In this document: positions 44,129 through 52,947 of the stretch, in pieces
Layout: each line of letters starts with the position of its first letter
Numbering within the stretch: position 1 is the first letter of the stretch
NCBI RefSeq assembly: GCF_034355335.1
Contig: NZ_CP136422.1
Span: 2,173,001-2,237,000 of the forward strand
DNA from: Blautia coccoides
GTDB lineage: Bacteria > Bacillota > Clostridia > Lachnospirales > Lachnospiraceae
DNA: 64,000 bases
Direction of reading: 5' to 3'
Notes under the pieces: model-generated
The model's input: only the letters and a program-made list of their open reading frames with translations
What the model was told of the DNA's origin: nothing
The model's database searches: none
Translations under genes and position numbers: made by a program

Positions 44129-45133
44129 ATGGATATTAAAGTAGTAAAACTAATGAATAGAATACCTGGGGGAATCATGGTCATTCCGCTTTTGGCGGGG
44201 GCACTGCTCAATACTTTCCTGCCGGGTACACTGACAATAGGGGGATTTACAACAGGACTTCTAAAGGAAGGAACCTCCTGTCTGATGGGTTTGTTTTTAA
44301 TCTGCTGCGGGGCATCTATCAGTTTTAAACAGGTGGGGGCACCACTCTATAAAGGGGCATTGCTGACAGTCCTGAAACTGATCATTGGTATAGCCATTGG
44401 CTGGGGTGTTCAGTACATGTTCGGAAATGAAGGGATTTTCGGGATCACACCGGTAGCCTTGATCGCAGTCCTAACTAATTCCTCCGGTTCTATTTACGCT
44501 ACCCTGGCGGACCGGTTTGGCGATTCTACAGATGTAGGTGCAGTATCGGTCCTGTCAATAAATGACGGCCCATTCCTTACGATGGTTGCGCTTGGGGCAA
44601 CCGGGATGTCTGACATACCGTTTATGGCGCTGCTGGCAACAATCCTGCCGATCATCATCGGAATTGTATGGGGTAATCTTGACGGGGAATTCAGGGAGCT
44701 GTGCAGCAGAGCACTGCCACTGATCATCATCTTCCTTTCCTTTGTTCTGGGAGCTGGAATGAGCTTTGTGACAGTTATTCAGGCCGGAGCATCGGGAATT
44801 GTTCTGGGAGCAGTCGTTCTTGTCTTTTCCGGGTTACTGCTCAATGCACTGTATTGTCTTATTTTGCGCAAAAAAACGGCTGTTGGTGCAGCGGCCGGAA
44901 CTGCAGCCGGAAATTCAGTGGCAACTCCTGCGGCCATCGCTGAAGCTGACCCCGGTTTTGCGCCCTATGCGGCAGTGGCAACAGCACAATGTTCGGCAGC
45001 ATGTGTCATGACGGCTATTTTATGCCCTGTAATGGTGGCTCTGCTGGATAAACGGATCAAGAAAAAGCAGTTAAATGTTCAGAATATGAAGGAAGAAAAG
45101 ATAATAGGAGGAAAAGAAGTCCATGAAGAATGA
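44129..45133 (+). CDS. kdgT: 2-keto-3-deoxygluconate permease family transporter
   Basis: A 334-residue membrane carrier with about ten hydrophobic helices. IPGGIMVIPLLAGALLNTFL and LLNALYCLILRKKTAVGAAA are typical of KdgT. The family moves sugar acids with protons, which is the strongest hint that this operon handles a sugar acid or similar carboxylate. The RBS is GGGAGGGTCT. The 3' end overlaps the next gene by 11 bp. The symbol marks family only. Confidence 0.85.
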   Translation: MDIKVVKLMNRIPGGIMVIPLLAGALLNTFLPGTLTIGGFTTGLLKEGTSCLMGLFLICCGASISFKQVGAPLYKGALLTVLKLIIGIAIGWGVQYMFGNEGIFGITPVALIAVLTNSSGSIYATLADRFGDSTDVGAVSVLSINDGPFLTMVALGATGMSDIPFMALLATILPIIIGIVWGNLDGEFRELCSRALPLIIIFLSFVLGAGMSFVTVIQAGASGIVLGAVVLVFSGLLLNALYCLILRKKTAVGAAAGTAAGNSVATPAAIAEADPGFAPYAAVATAQCSAACVMTAILCPVMVALLDKRIKKKQLNVQNMKEEKIIGGKEVHEE

Positions 45134-46352
45134 CAGAATTATATTAAAAAATGTAAATGTATTTGACGGTATCTCAGATGAGCTGCAGGAAAACTGTATG
45201 GTGGTAATAGAAAAGGGTCTGATCAGGGAAATTATCAAGTCAGACTGTGAGAATGTGGAAAATGCCAAGGTGATCGATCTGAAAGGTTGTACGGTTTCTC
45301 CGGGCTTTATCGACTGTCATATGCACATGCTGCTGGAGGAAGTGACAGATAAGGAAACATCCCTGGCAACAGCCTCACCGGGAGGAGAACGCCTGGACAC
45401 AGCACAGGCAGCGGTTGCGTATCTGGGGGCTTATAACTGCAGAAGAATGCTGGAAGCAGGTTTTACAACGGTAATAGACGGCGGCGGCAACAATTATATT
45501 GAATGCGCGCTGAAAGAGGCGATCAACAAAGGATATTTCGATGGTCCGGATTTATATATAGCAGGAAAGCAGATCACAACCAATAAAGCGCATTTTGTGG
45601 GATTTTCCATGGAGCCATATGGTCCCTATGGCATGCGGAAAGCGGTGCGGGATCTGATGTATCACAGTGTGGACCACATCAAGCTGCAGCTTAGCCCGCC
45701 CATCCGTATGATCGGAAGGAATTCGCAGGCCTGTGATTTTACAGTGGAGGAAATAGAAGCTGCAATCGATGAAGCGCATAATTATATGACACCGGTCCAC
45801 GCACATTTAAGGGGGGCTGAGGCCATCAAGAGATTCCTAAGGGCAGACGGGGATCTGGTAGTGCACGGTACAGATATAGATGAAGAAGGTATTGAGCTGA
45901 TGATGAAAAAGGACCGTTATCTTCTGGCAACTCTGTTGTCGCCCACCCCGACACCATCGAAAGAACTGGTGAATGCGAAAAATAAAAGTGTACTGGATTT
46001 ATTGGCATCAACAGCAGAGCGGCATTGGAGAAGTATAGAAAAAGCTTATAAAGCGGGCGTGAAGATCGCCTTTTCCACGGATGCAGGTACTCTCGGTATT
46101 GCACCGGGAACCAATGCCCTGGAGTTTATGAACCTTCAGAAGATTGGAATGAGCAATGCAGAGGCTCTGAAAGCTGCCACCTCAGCAGCGGCAGCAGCTA
46201 TCGGACACAGCGATACGATTGGAAGGATCGTTCCGGGATACCGGGCGAATCTGACAGTTATGTCTGGAAATCCGCTGGAAGATTTAACTGCCACTCAGAG
46301 GATACTCATGACATTGAAAGATGGAAAAATAGTAAACGATAAAAGAGATTAA
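45123..46352 (+). CDS. Amidohydrolase (imidazolonepropionase/prolidase-like)
   Basis: A 409-residue metal-dependent hydrolase. The metal-binding HxH is in SPGFIDCHMHMLLEEV; further ligands are expected in VHAHLRGAEAIK, LVVHGTDID and IAFSTDAGTLGIAPGTNALE. The barrel is flanked by the small beta-sandwich typical of the superfamily. It would hydrolyse an amide, lactam or lactone. Between a sugar-acid permease and a hydroxyacid dehydrogenase it may release the acid from a conjugate; that is inference. Confidence 0.82.
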   Translation: MKNDRIILKNVNVFDGISDELQENCMVVIEKGLIREIIKSDCENVENAKVIDLKGCTVSPGFIDCHMHMLLEEVTDKETSLATASPGGERLDTAQAAVAYLGAYNCRRMLEAGFTTVIDGGGNNYIECALKEAINKGYFDGPDLYIAGKQITTNKAHFVGFSMEPYGPYGMRKAVRDLMYHSVDHIKLQLSPPIRMIGRNSQACDFTVEEIEAAIDEAHNYMTPVHAHLRGAEAIKRFLRADGDLVVHGTDIDEEGIELMMKKDRYLLATLLSPTPTPSKELVNAKNKSVLDLLASTAERHWRSIEKAYKAGVKIAFSTDAGTLGIAPGTNALEFMNLQKIGMSNAEALKAATSAAAAAIGHSDTIGRIVPGYRANLTVMSGNPLEDLTATQRILMTLKDGKIVNDKRD

Positions 46353-46364
46353 CAGGAGGAGATC

Positions 46365-47333
46365 ATGAAAATAGTTGTGTTAGACGGATATACATTAAAT
46401 CCCGGAGATTTGAGCTGGGCAAGTCTGGAGGCTATGGGGGAGACTGTCATTTATGACAGAACCTCTCTGACGGATCACAGGGAAATCATCCAAAGAATCG
46501 GTGATGCGGATGCTGTTCTCACAAATAAAACTCCTCTGCCCAAAGAAGTGCTGGAGTTCTGCAGCAGCGTGAAATATATTGGTGTACTGGCTACAGGGTA
46601 CAATGTAGTGGATGTGGATTATGCTAAGAAGAAAGGGATCATTGTCACAAATATCCCTACATACGGAACCGCGGCAGTGGGACAGTTTGCCATTGGGCTG
46701 CTTTTGGAAATCTGCCATCATATCGGCCACCACAGCCAGGCAGTTCATGACGGCAGATGGGAAAATAATCCGGACTGGTGCTTCTGGGATTACCCGCTGA
46801 TCGAATTAGACGGCAAGACAATGGGTATCATTGGTTATGGACGCATCGGACAGGCAACCGGAAGAATAGCCCAGGCATTGGGGATGCGTGTGCTGGCATT
46901 TGACGCACATAAAAATCCGGAACTGGAATCCGCATCCTGTAAGTATGTAGAATTGGACGAACTGCTGGCCAATTCAGATGTGATCGCGCTTCACTGCCCC
47001 TTATTTCCTGCAACGGAAGGGATAATCAATAAAGATAATATTGCAAAAATGAAGGATGGGGTGATCATACTGAATAATTCCAGGGGGCCTCTTGTTGTGG
47101 AACAGGATCTGGCAGATGCACTGAATCATGGAAAGATTGCAGCAGCCGGTCTGGATGTGGTATCCACAGAGCCGATCAAAGGGGATAATCCCCTGTTAAA
47201 AGCAAAAAACTGCTTTATCACACCTCATATTTCATGGGCACCAAAGGAATCCAGAAAACGTCTGTTAGATATTGCCATCAACAATCTGCGGGAGTTTGCG
47301 GACGGGAATTGTGTAAATGTTGTTAATCGCTAA
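46365..47333 (+). CDS. D-2-hydroxyacid dehydrogenase (hydroxypyruvate reductase-like)
   Basis: A 322-residue NAD-dependent enzyme. The dinucleotide motif is MGIIGYGRIGQATGRIAQAL. The catalytic Arg is in IILNNSRGPLVVEQDLADAL, the Glu in LDVVSTEPI and the His in FITPHISWAPKESRKR. This group often interconverts hydroxypyruvate and D-glycerate. It is the last gene of the operon, 12 bp after the amidohydrolase, with an ACAGGAGGAGATC site, and is followed by a terminator. Confidence 0.88.
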   Translation: MKIVVLDGYTLNPGDLSWASLEAMGETVIYDRTSLTDHREIIQRIGDADAVLTNKTPLPKEVLEFCSSVKYIGVLATGYNVVDVDYAKKKGIIVTNIPTYGTAAVGQFAIGLLLEICHHIGHHSQAVHDGRWENNPDWCFWDYPLIELDGKTMGIIGYGRIGQATGRIAQALGMRVLAFDAHKNPELESASCKYVELDELLANSDVIALHCPLFPATEGIINKDNIAKMKDGVIILNNSRGPLVVEQDLADALNHGKIAAAGLDVVSTEPIKGDNPLLKAKNCFITPHISWAPKESRKRLLDIAINNLREFADGNCVNVVNR

Positions 47334-47342
47334 ATCAAAAGG

Positions 47343-47369
47343 AATAACCTTCCTGCCATAGGTTATTTT
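47343..47369 (+). terminator. Terminator of the transketolase operon
   Basis: AATAACCT (47343-47350) pairs with AGGTTATT (47360-47367), followed by TTTA. Confidence 0.6.
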
Positions 47370-47440
47370 ACATGGATATTTGTTCATAGCTGTGATGGTA
47401 CTGTACAATTACAGGAACATTCATTTCATAAAAGTGTTAA

Positions 47441-47474
47441 AGAGCTGCACAGAGATTGCTGTGCGGCTCTTTTG
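47441..47474. terminator. Hairpin terminator downstream of the AraC gene and operon
   Basis: AGAGCTGCACAG (47441-47452) pairs with CTGTGCGGCTCT (47459-47470), then TTT. It may stop read-through from the transketolase operon into the opposing araC gene. Confidence 0.65.
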
Positions 47475-47515
47475 TGAATAAGTTTTATTCCACTCCTGTT
47501 AGCGGGGGCTGGTTA

Positions 47516-48493
47516 TTACAATCTGTTTTTGGCACGTTTTTTATTGTTCTCAGCAATATATTCGCGAGGTGAAGATTTAAAATATTCCCGAAACGCCTTA
47601 TAAAAATTGCTGCTGTTGCTGTAGCCAAGCAATAAAGCAACTTCTTCGATAGGTAAATTTGTTCCCTTTAACAGAATAACGGCACGTTCCATTCGCTGTT
47701 CCAGAAGGATCTCCGAAAAAGATCTGCCCAGTTCCCGATGCAGTAGGGTGGATACATAGTTGGGGTGATAGGAAAAATGTTTTGCGATATCCTTCAGTGT
47801 GACACTGTCGAAATGCTCGCTTATGTACTGCACGATTTTTTCTGATAAACGTTCACAGGGGGCGGTCTGGTTTGCCTGAACAAACTGCCGTGCCACCTGC
47901 AGCAGAAAAGAGAGGGTGAGGGATTTTAAAACAGCCTGGGTGTCTTCCTGCTTATTTGCGTACTCAATGACCATCATTTCAAGCAGCGTGCGTATATTGC
48001 AGTCATGTTCAATCTTGAAATGCATAAATTCATCGGAAAATTCATTTGTGGCCGGGTCAAGCAGAAAATGAAACAGCTTGGTGTTGGAGGAGAGCATTGG
48101 CAAAAAAGTCCTAAAAAAGGTTTCACGCTGTATAAGAACACCGATGATCGTTGTCTCTTTATCATCATGTACACAGAGTGCATGTCCGGCAAAGGGCTGC
48201 CCTGCATAGAGTTCTCCCTCACGGATCGTAATGCGGTTGTCATACTTGAAGCTGATGGAATCATATTCGCCCTGGTAGGTGAAGTTGAAATAAAAAAAGT
48301 CATGCCGGTGGAAAAGCTCCTGCCGCCCGCCGCTTTGATGGACACAGATCAGGATTTCTTCCTCCAAAGGTCCGGGCCAGCAGAACATTTTTTCAGATTG
48401 GCTTCCCACAGGGAAATCATGGTAGGTCCAGTCTAAGGTTAAAAATTGTTCCCGAAGCTGTTGGATGGAAGCGCACAATACTTCTTTCCCCAC
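47516..48493 (-). CDS. AraC-family transcriptional regulator
   Basis: 325 residues starting at a GTG at 48493 behind GGGGAGGG. The N-terminal cupin-like effector domain includes HQSGGRQELFHRHDFFYFNF. The C-terminal DNA-binding domain has SVTLKDIAKHFSYHPNYVST and then VALLLGYSNSSNFYKAFREY. It lies 15 bp after the SDR gene, and the two are likely co-transcribed. It may control that gene and the divergent MATE exporter. The signal is unknown. Confidence 0.9.
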   Translation of the reverse strand: MGKEVLCASIQQLREQFLTLDWTYHDFPVGSQSEKMFCWPGPLEEEILICVHQSGGRQELFHRHDFFYFNFTYQGEYDSISFKYDNRITIREGELYAGQPFAGHALCVHDDKETTIIGVLIQRETFFRTFLPMLSSNTKLFHFLLDPATNEFSDEFMHFKIEHDCNIRTLLEMMVIEYANKQEDTQAVLKSLTLSFLLQVARQFVQANQTAPCERLSEKIVQYISEHFDSVTLKDIAKHFSYHPNYVSTLLHRELGRSFSEILLEQRMERAVILLKGTNLPIEEVALLLGYSNSSNFYKAFREYFKSSPREYIAENNKKRAKNRL

Positions 48494-48508
48494 ATCATTT
48501 CCCTCCCC

Positions 48509-49213
48509 TTATATATTTAAAGACCAGTTAAAATCATCATGATAGATCATTTGGTGGGTCATACCTCCGTCAATACAGATATTTTCTCCTGTGATAAAAC
48601 CTGCTTTATCGGAGCAGAGATACAGGACCATATGGGCTATATCAAGGGGATTTCCCACGCGTCCGGCGGGATGCTGCGCTGCATCGGCACCAGCATATTC
48701 ACGAAAGCCGGTATCGATCCATCCGGGGGAAACAGAATTGACCCGCACCCTGCCTGCAAAGCTGCATGCAAGCGCATGAGTTAAGGCAGATATGCCACCT
48801 TTGGCTGCAGTGTAACTTTCCGTCTGCGGCTGGCTCATTCTATCGCGGGAGGAAGAGATATTAACGATGGCGGCACCCGGCGCAAAATACTGTGAAAACA
48901 ATTTGGACAGGTAAAAAGGCGCAGTCACACCGACCCGAAGAGCATAGTTAAATTCTTCATAAGAGCACGTGTCAATTCCCTTCATCAAAGGAAGGGCATT
49001 GTTGATCAGATAATCCACATGTCCATGATCAGAAATCACTTTTTCCGCAAAACAGGAGAGCGTTTTTTCGTCGGCGAGATCACCTGTAAAATAGCCTCCG
49101 GGCTGTTTATCAATTACACATACAACAGCGCCCTCCTTTTGAAATTCATCGGCAATACTTTTGCCAATCCCCTGTATGCCGCCAGTGATGACGGCGATTT
49201 TGTTATGGAACAT
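48509..49213 (-). CDS. SDR-family oxidoreductase
   Basis: A 234-residue NAD(P)-dependent short-chain dehydrogenase. The cofactor motif is AVITGGIQGIGKSIADEF, the catalytic Ser is in AIVNISSSRDRM, and Tyr and Lys are in ESYTAAKGGISALTHAL. NPLDIAHMVLYLCSDKAGFI and NICIDGGMT close the fold. The substrate is unknown. The gene diverges from the MATE exporter and precedes an AraC regulator. Confidence 0.9.
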   Translation of the reverse strand: MFHNKIAVITGGIQGIGKSIADEFQKEGAVVCVIDKQPGGYFTGDLADEKTLSCFAEKVISDHGHVDYLINNALPLMKGIDTCSYEEFNYALRVGVTAPFYLSKLFSQYFAPGAAIVNISSSRDRMSQPQTESYTAAKGGISALTHALACSFAGRVRVNSVSPGWIDTGFREYAGADAAQHPAGRVGNPLDIAHMVLYLCSDKAGFITGENICIDGGMTHQMIYHDDFNWSLNI

Positions 49214-49353
49214 TTCGTTGGCCTCCTTTGCAGATCTTGGTTTGATTATAGCAAATGATATTAGAAAATACCAGTGATGTTGTTAAGTTTCAGCGCTGTT
49301 TTGTTCCCAAGTTTTCTTTATGATCAGGGTAGTAAAAGTTTAGGAGGAATTTT

Positions 49354-50742
49354 ATGAAATCTCAAATCTCAGGCGGAGGAAACTCCGCTTTTTATCGAAA
49401 GCTGCTGTCGCTTGTTCTGCCCATCGCATTTCAACAGTTTATGTTGGCAGCGGTCAGCGCATCGGATGCATTGATGCTCGGTTTTGTTAATCAGGATTCC
49501 CTTTCTTCCGTTTCTCTGGCAGGGCAGATCACATTTGTCTTTAATCTTTTTATGGGCGGCCTGACAATGGGAACGAGTATACTGGCAGCACAGTATTATG
49601 GGAAAGGCGATATGAAATCCATTGAAAAGATATTTGCCTATGTCACTAAGGTATCCTTTTTGATCTCCGCGGTATTTTTTCTGGCATCCTTTTTTGTTCC
49701 GGAAATGCTGATGCGTATTTTTACGCAGGAGTCCCAGCTTATTGAAGGAGGCGTTGTCTACCTGCGGATCGTGGCAGTATCCTATTTGTTCACCGGCATA
49801 TCGCAGATTTATCTCTGTATATTGAAAAACACGGGATACGCAGTGAAAAGCATGGTGATCGGGTCAACCGCAGTTGTGATCAATATTTTTCTGAACGCTT
49901 CCCTTATCTTCGGATTATTCTTTTTCCCCCAAATGGGGATCGCAGGTGCAGCGCTTGCCACGTCTGTCTCAAAGCTGATTGAGATGGCATGGGCGTTCAT
50001 GGAATCCCTGCGGGAAAAACATGCGCGGCTTTATGTGAAGCTTTGCTTTTCTGTTGAGCAGCAGTTGGTAAAAGATTACTGGAGATACAGCCTTCCCATG
50101 CTGGGTGACTATCTTGTCTGGGGAGTGGGCTTTACAATGTATTCTGTTATCATGGGGCATTTGGGAAATGATGCGGTGGCTGCTAATTCGATTGCAAATA
50201 TCGTAAAAAACCTGATCGTGAGCTTTTGTACAGGCCTTGCAAATGGCGGCGGTATTATTGTGGGCAATGAACTTGGTATGGGAAATTTAAAACAGGCGAA
50301 AAAATACGGGGGTATCCTTTGGAAGATGGCGGTGATCAGCGGTGTGGTATCAGGTCTGCTGTTAGTCGCGCTTTCTCCGCTTATCATAAATGTGACAGCT
50401 TTAAGTCCGCAGGCTACGGAATATTTGAAATGGATGCTGATACTTTGTGCCTGCTATATGATTGCAAAATCCATCAATATGATGACCATTGCCGGGGTAT
50501 TCCCTGCCGGAGGCGATTCAAAATTCGGTTTGATCTGTGATACGGTAACCATGTGGGCATTTGCGGTTCCGGCAGGTTTTCTTGCCGCTTTTTATTATCA
50601 TCTGCCGGTTGTCATCGTGTTCCTCATTATCAATCTGGATGAGGTGGTAAAGGTCCCGGCAGCGATTCTGCACTATAAAAAATATGGCTGGCTGAAAAAT
50701 ATCACGAGGGAAAAGGAGATACAGTTGATAACTCAAGAATGA
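49354..50742 (+). CDS. MATE-family efflux transporter
   Basis: A 462-residue membrane exporter with about twelve helices in two MatE repeats. The first repeat contains AAVSASDALMLGFVNQDSLS and the second GFTMYSVIMGHLGNDAVAAN. It exports cationic compounds or metabolites using an ion gradient. The RBS is TAGGAGGAATTTT. It stands between the divergent SDR gene and the acetyltransferase. The specific substrate is unknown. Confidence 0.9.
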   Translation: MKSQISGGGNSAFYRKLLSLVLPIAFQQFMLAAVSASDALMLGFVNQDSLSSVSLAGQITFVFNLFMGGLTMGTSILAAQYYGKGDMKSIEKIFAYVTKVSFLISAVFFLASFFVPEMLMRIFTQESQLIEGGVVYLRIVAVSYLFTGISQIYLCILKNTGYAVKSMVIGSTAVVINIFLNASLIFGLFFFPQMGIAGAALATSVSKLIEMAWAFMESLREKHARLYVKLCFSVEQQLVKDYWRYSLPMLGDYLVWGVGFTMYSVIMGHLGNDAVAANSIANIVKNLIVSFCTGLANGGGIIVGNELGMGNLKQAKKYGGILWKMAVISGVVSGLLLVALSPLIINVTALSPQATEYLKWMLILCACYMIAKSINMMTIAGVFPAGGDSKFGLICDTVTMWAFAVPAGFLAAFYYHLPVVIVFLIINLDEVVKVPAAILHYKKYGWLKNITREKEIQLITQE

Positions 50743-50818
50743 GAATTTACCTGCGCGATTTTTTGACCGCAGTATTCTTGATAGAAAAACCGTTTGATAA
50801 TAATAAGGAGAAAATGGA

Positions 50819-51385
50819 ATGACAGAACTTGAAAAATTAAATGCCGGACTGGAATACGATTTTTGGAATGAGGAGGTAGATGGACGAAAGATACATGCCT
50901 TAGAATGGTGCCAAAAGCTAAATGCGATTCCGATGCAAAATGCAGAGGAACGGACAGCAGCTATCCGTACCCTGTTTGGCTCTGTCGGAGAAAATGCCAC
51001 TGTCCTGCCGGTCTTCAACTGTGATAATGGCAGCAACATTCATGTGGGTGAAAATTTTCTCGCGAATTACAATGTGACCATTTTAGACATTGCACCGGTT
51101 CGGATCGGAGATTATGTAATGATCGGTCCAGGTACATTGATCACTACGGTGAATCATCCCCTTTCACCGCTCGGCCGCCGCAGGCACCTTGGCATTGCAA
51201 AGCCGGTCAGCATTGGCAGTGATGTGTGGATCGGCGGTAATGTGACCATTTTACCGGGTGTTTCCATTGGTAATAATGTGATAATTGCTGCCGGTGCTGT
51301 TGTCACAAAGGATATTCCGGATAACTGCGTTGCAGGAGGTGTTCCGGCAAGGCTTATAAAGACATTAGAAAACGATATAAACTAG
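50819..51385 (+). CDS. Sugar O-acetyltransferase (maltose/galactoside acetyltransferase family)
   Basis: A 188-residue left-handed beta-helix acetyltransferase. The hexapeptide repeats start near residue 70 (GSNIHVGENFLANYNVTILD), the catalytic His is in LITTVNHPLSP, and the C-terminus has GGNVTILPGVSIGNNVIIAA and VAGGVPARLIK. It acetylates sugars, commonly for detoxification and export, which would pair with the MATE exporter 76 bp upstream. The RBS is AAGGAGAAAATGGA. Confidence 0.88.
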   Translation: MTELEKLNAGLEYDFWNEEVDGRKIHALEWCQKLNAIPMQNAEERTAAIRTLFGSVGENATVLPVFNCDNGSNIHVGENFLANYNVTILDIAPVRIGDYVMIGPGTLITTVNHPLSPLGRRRHLGIAKPVSIGSDVWIGGNVTILPGVSIGNNVIIAAGAVVTKDIPDNCVAGGVPARLIKTLENDIN

Positions 51386-51563
51386 TCATCGAGGAAGTGA
51401 CATTCATATTTCGGATATTTTTCGGGAATTGAACACGGAGCGTATGTCCCCAGCATCTTCCGGACATAGATTTATTTAGGGAAGCTGCCGGAAAATTTGG
51501 TGAGGAATAGGAGAGCTAAATAAAGATTAGGACAGACATGTATCCGGTAAATATATTCTATTG

Positions 51564-51592
51564 TTGACAAATATGACCATAAAACCTATAAT
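51564..51592 (+). promoter_or_regulatory. Promoter of the lacI-type regulator
   Basis: Perfect TTGACA (51564-51569), a 17-bp spacer and perfect TATAAT (51587-51592), about 40 bp before the lacI start codon. Confidence 0.85.
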
Positions 51593-51621
51593 TTAATTAA
51601 AAATGATTAAAATTAATTAAA
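51592..51621. promoter_or_regulatory. Candidate LacI-type operator
   Basis: TTTAATTAA (51592-51600) and its reverse complement TTAATTAAA (51613-51621) lie directly after the -10 box. Similar AT-rich TTAA-containing elements occur at 52890-52920, before the binding-protein gene. Confidence 0.45.
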
Positions 51622-51633
51622 TGAGGTAAGAGA

Positions 51634-52647
51634 ATGGCGAAAATACGTCTTGCAGATATTGCCGAAGAGATAGGGGTCAGTACAGTTACAGTGCACAATG
51701 CGCTTACGGGAAACAAAGGTGTGAGTGAAGATGTCAGGATCCGTATTTGCGAAGCTGCCGACAGGATGGGATATCAAATTCCATCTGTTTCAAAGAAGAA
51801 TAGAGAAGAGAAGGAAGATTTTAAAAGTATAGGTGTGCTTATCGCGGAGAATTATCTTGCGGAATATACTACATTCTATTGGAAAATGTATCAGGAACTG
51901 GCAATTATCGCCACGGAAAAAAGATGCTTCACAGCAGTAGAAGTGTTGAAAAAAGTTGATGAAAAAAGAACATTACAGCTTCCTCTCAGTTTACAGGAAA
52001 ATAAACTGGATGGATTGATCGTTATTGGAGAAATTGATAAGGCATATATCCAAAAACTGAAAAGCTCTACAGAGATTCCTGTGGTTTTTTTGGATTTTTA
52101 TGATATGGATCTTGCCAAAGATGCTGTAGTGACGGATAATTTTTATGGCATGTATCTGATGACAGAATTTTTGTTCCAGCAGGGTGTGGAGGAACTGGCC
52201 TATATAGGCTCCGTCTATGAAACCAGCAGTATCATGGACCGGTATTGCGGGTTCATGAAGTCCATGATGCTTCATGGGAAAAATATACATCCGGAGTGGC
52301 TGATCGAAGATCGTGACAAGGCAGGACAGATCAGCTTTGAGCTGCCTAAAAAGCTGCCAAAGGGATTTGTATGTAATTGTGATCTTGTGGCATCTATGGT
52401 GATCGATAAGCTGTGGAAGATTGGGTATCGTGTGCCGGAAGACATTGCAGTGGTCGGATTCGATAACTATCTATATCCGGGTCTTCCGGATTTGAAAATT
52501 ACCACTTATGAAGTGAACATGCACGATATGAGTAAAGTGGCGCTGGAAAAGGTTCTGAAGCAGATCAAAAATCCTAAGCTCGGCCGGGGATTGGATGTGA
52601 TATCCGGGCGAATGGTCATCAAGAAAACAGTAAAAATAAAAAAATAG
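51634..52647 (+). CDS. LacI-family transcriptional regulator of the mannan locus
   Basis: A 337-residue repressor. The HTH is at the N-terminus (KIRLADIAEEIGVSTVTVHN, with hinge region to about residue 60). The periplasmic-binding-protein-like domain covers the rest (IPVVFLDFYDMDLAKDAVVT, VGFDNYLYPGLPDLKITTYE). It sits before the ABC/phosphorylase operon with its own strong promoter and terminator. The effector is probably a mannoside or a product such as mannobiose; this is inferred from context. Confidence 0.9.
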   Translation: MAKIRLADIAEEIGVSTVTVHNALTGNKGVSEDVRIRICEAADRMGYQIPSVSKKNREEKEDFKSIGVLIAENYLAEYTTFYWKMYQELAIIATEKRCFTAVEVLKKVDEKRTLQLPLSLQENKLDGLIVIGEIDKAYIQKLKSSTEIPVVFLDFYDMDLAKDAVVTDNFYGMYLMTEFLFQQGVEELAYIGSVYETSSIMDRYCGFMKSMMLHGKNIHPEWLIEDRDKAGQISFELPKKLPKGFVCNCDLVASMVIDKLWKIGYRVPEDIAVVGFDNYLYPGLPDLKITTYEVNMHDMSKVALEKVLKQIKNPKLGRGLDVISGRMVIKKTVKIKK

Positions 52648-52669
52648 AGAGTGTTTTCATTTGCAGGAG

Positions 52670-52714
52670 GAGAACGCGATAGATTGAGAAAAGTCTATTG
52701 CGTTCTCTTTTTTT
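52670..52714 (+). terminator. Terminator of the lacI-type gene
   Basis: GAGAACGC plus ATAGA pairs with TCTAT plus GCGTTCTC (52670-52707), followed by TTTTTTT. The rest of 52715-52947 is an AT-rich promoter region without a gene. Confidence 0.88.
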
Positions 52715-52874
52715 ATGGCGTAGGGATGAAGCTATAGCACATGAGTGGACTTAAAATAAATCAATTAAAAAATAATTTAATATAAAATATTAATCAAAAA
52801 TTAGCTATCATATACAAAAATACTCATTAATTTTTATGAATAACAGGGAAAAAGCGCAATAAATGATAAAAGAC

Positions 52875-52903
52875 TTGAAAAACGAAGGGTGATGAATTAA
52901 AAT
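52875..52903 (+). promoter_or_regulatory. Predicted promoter of the mannoside operon
   Basis: TTGAAA (52875-52880), a 17-bp spacer and TAAAAT (52898-52903). The -10 overlaps an AT-rich TTAAATTAA stretch that may bind the LacI-type regulator. Confidence 0.55.
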
Positions 52904-52947
52904 TAAATTAACTTAAAAAGCATTAAAAAATTAATGGAGGTTATGTT

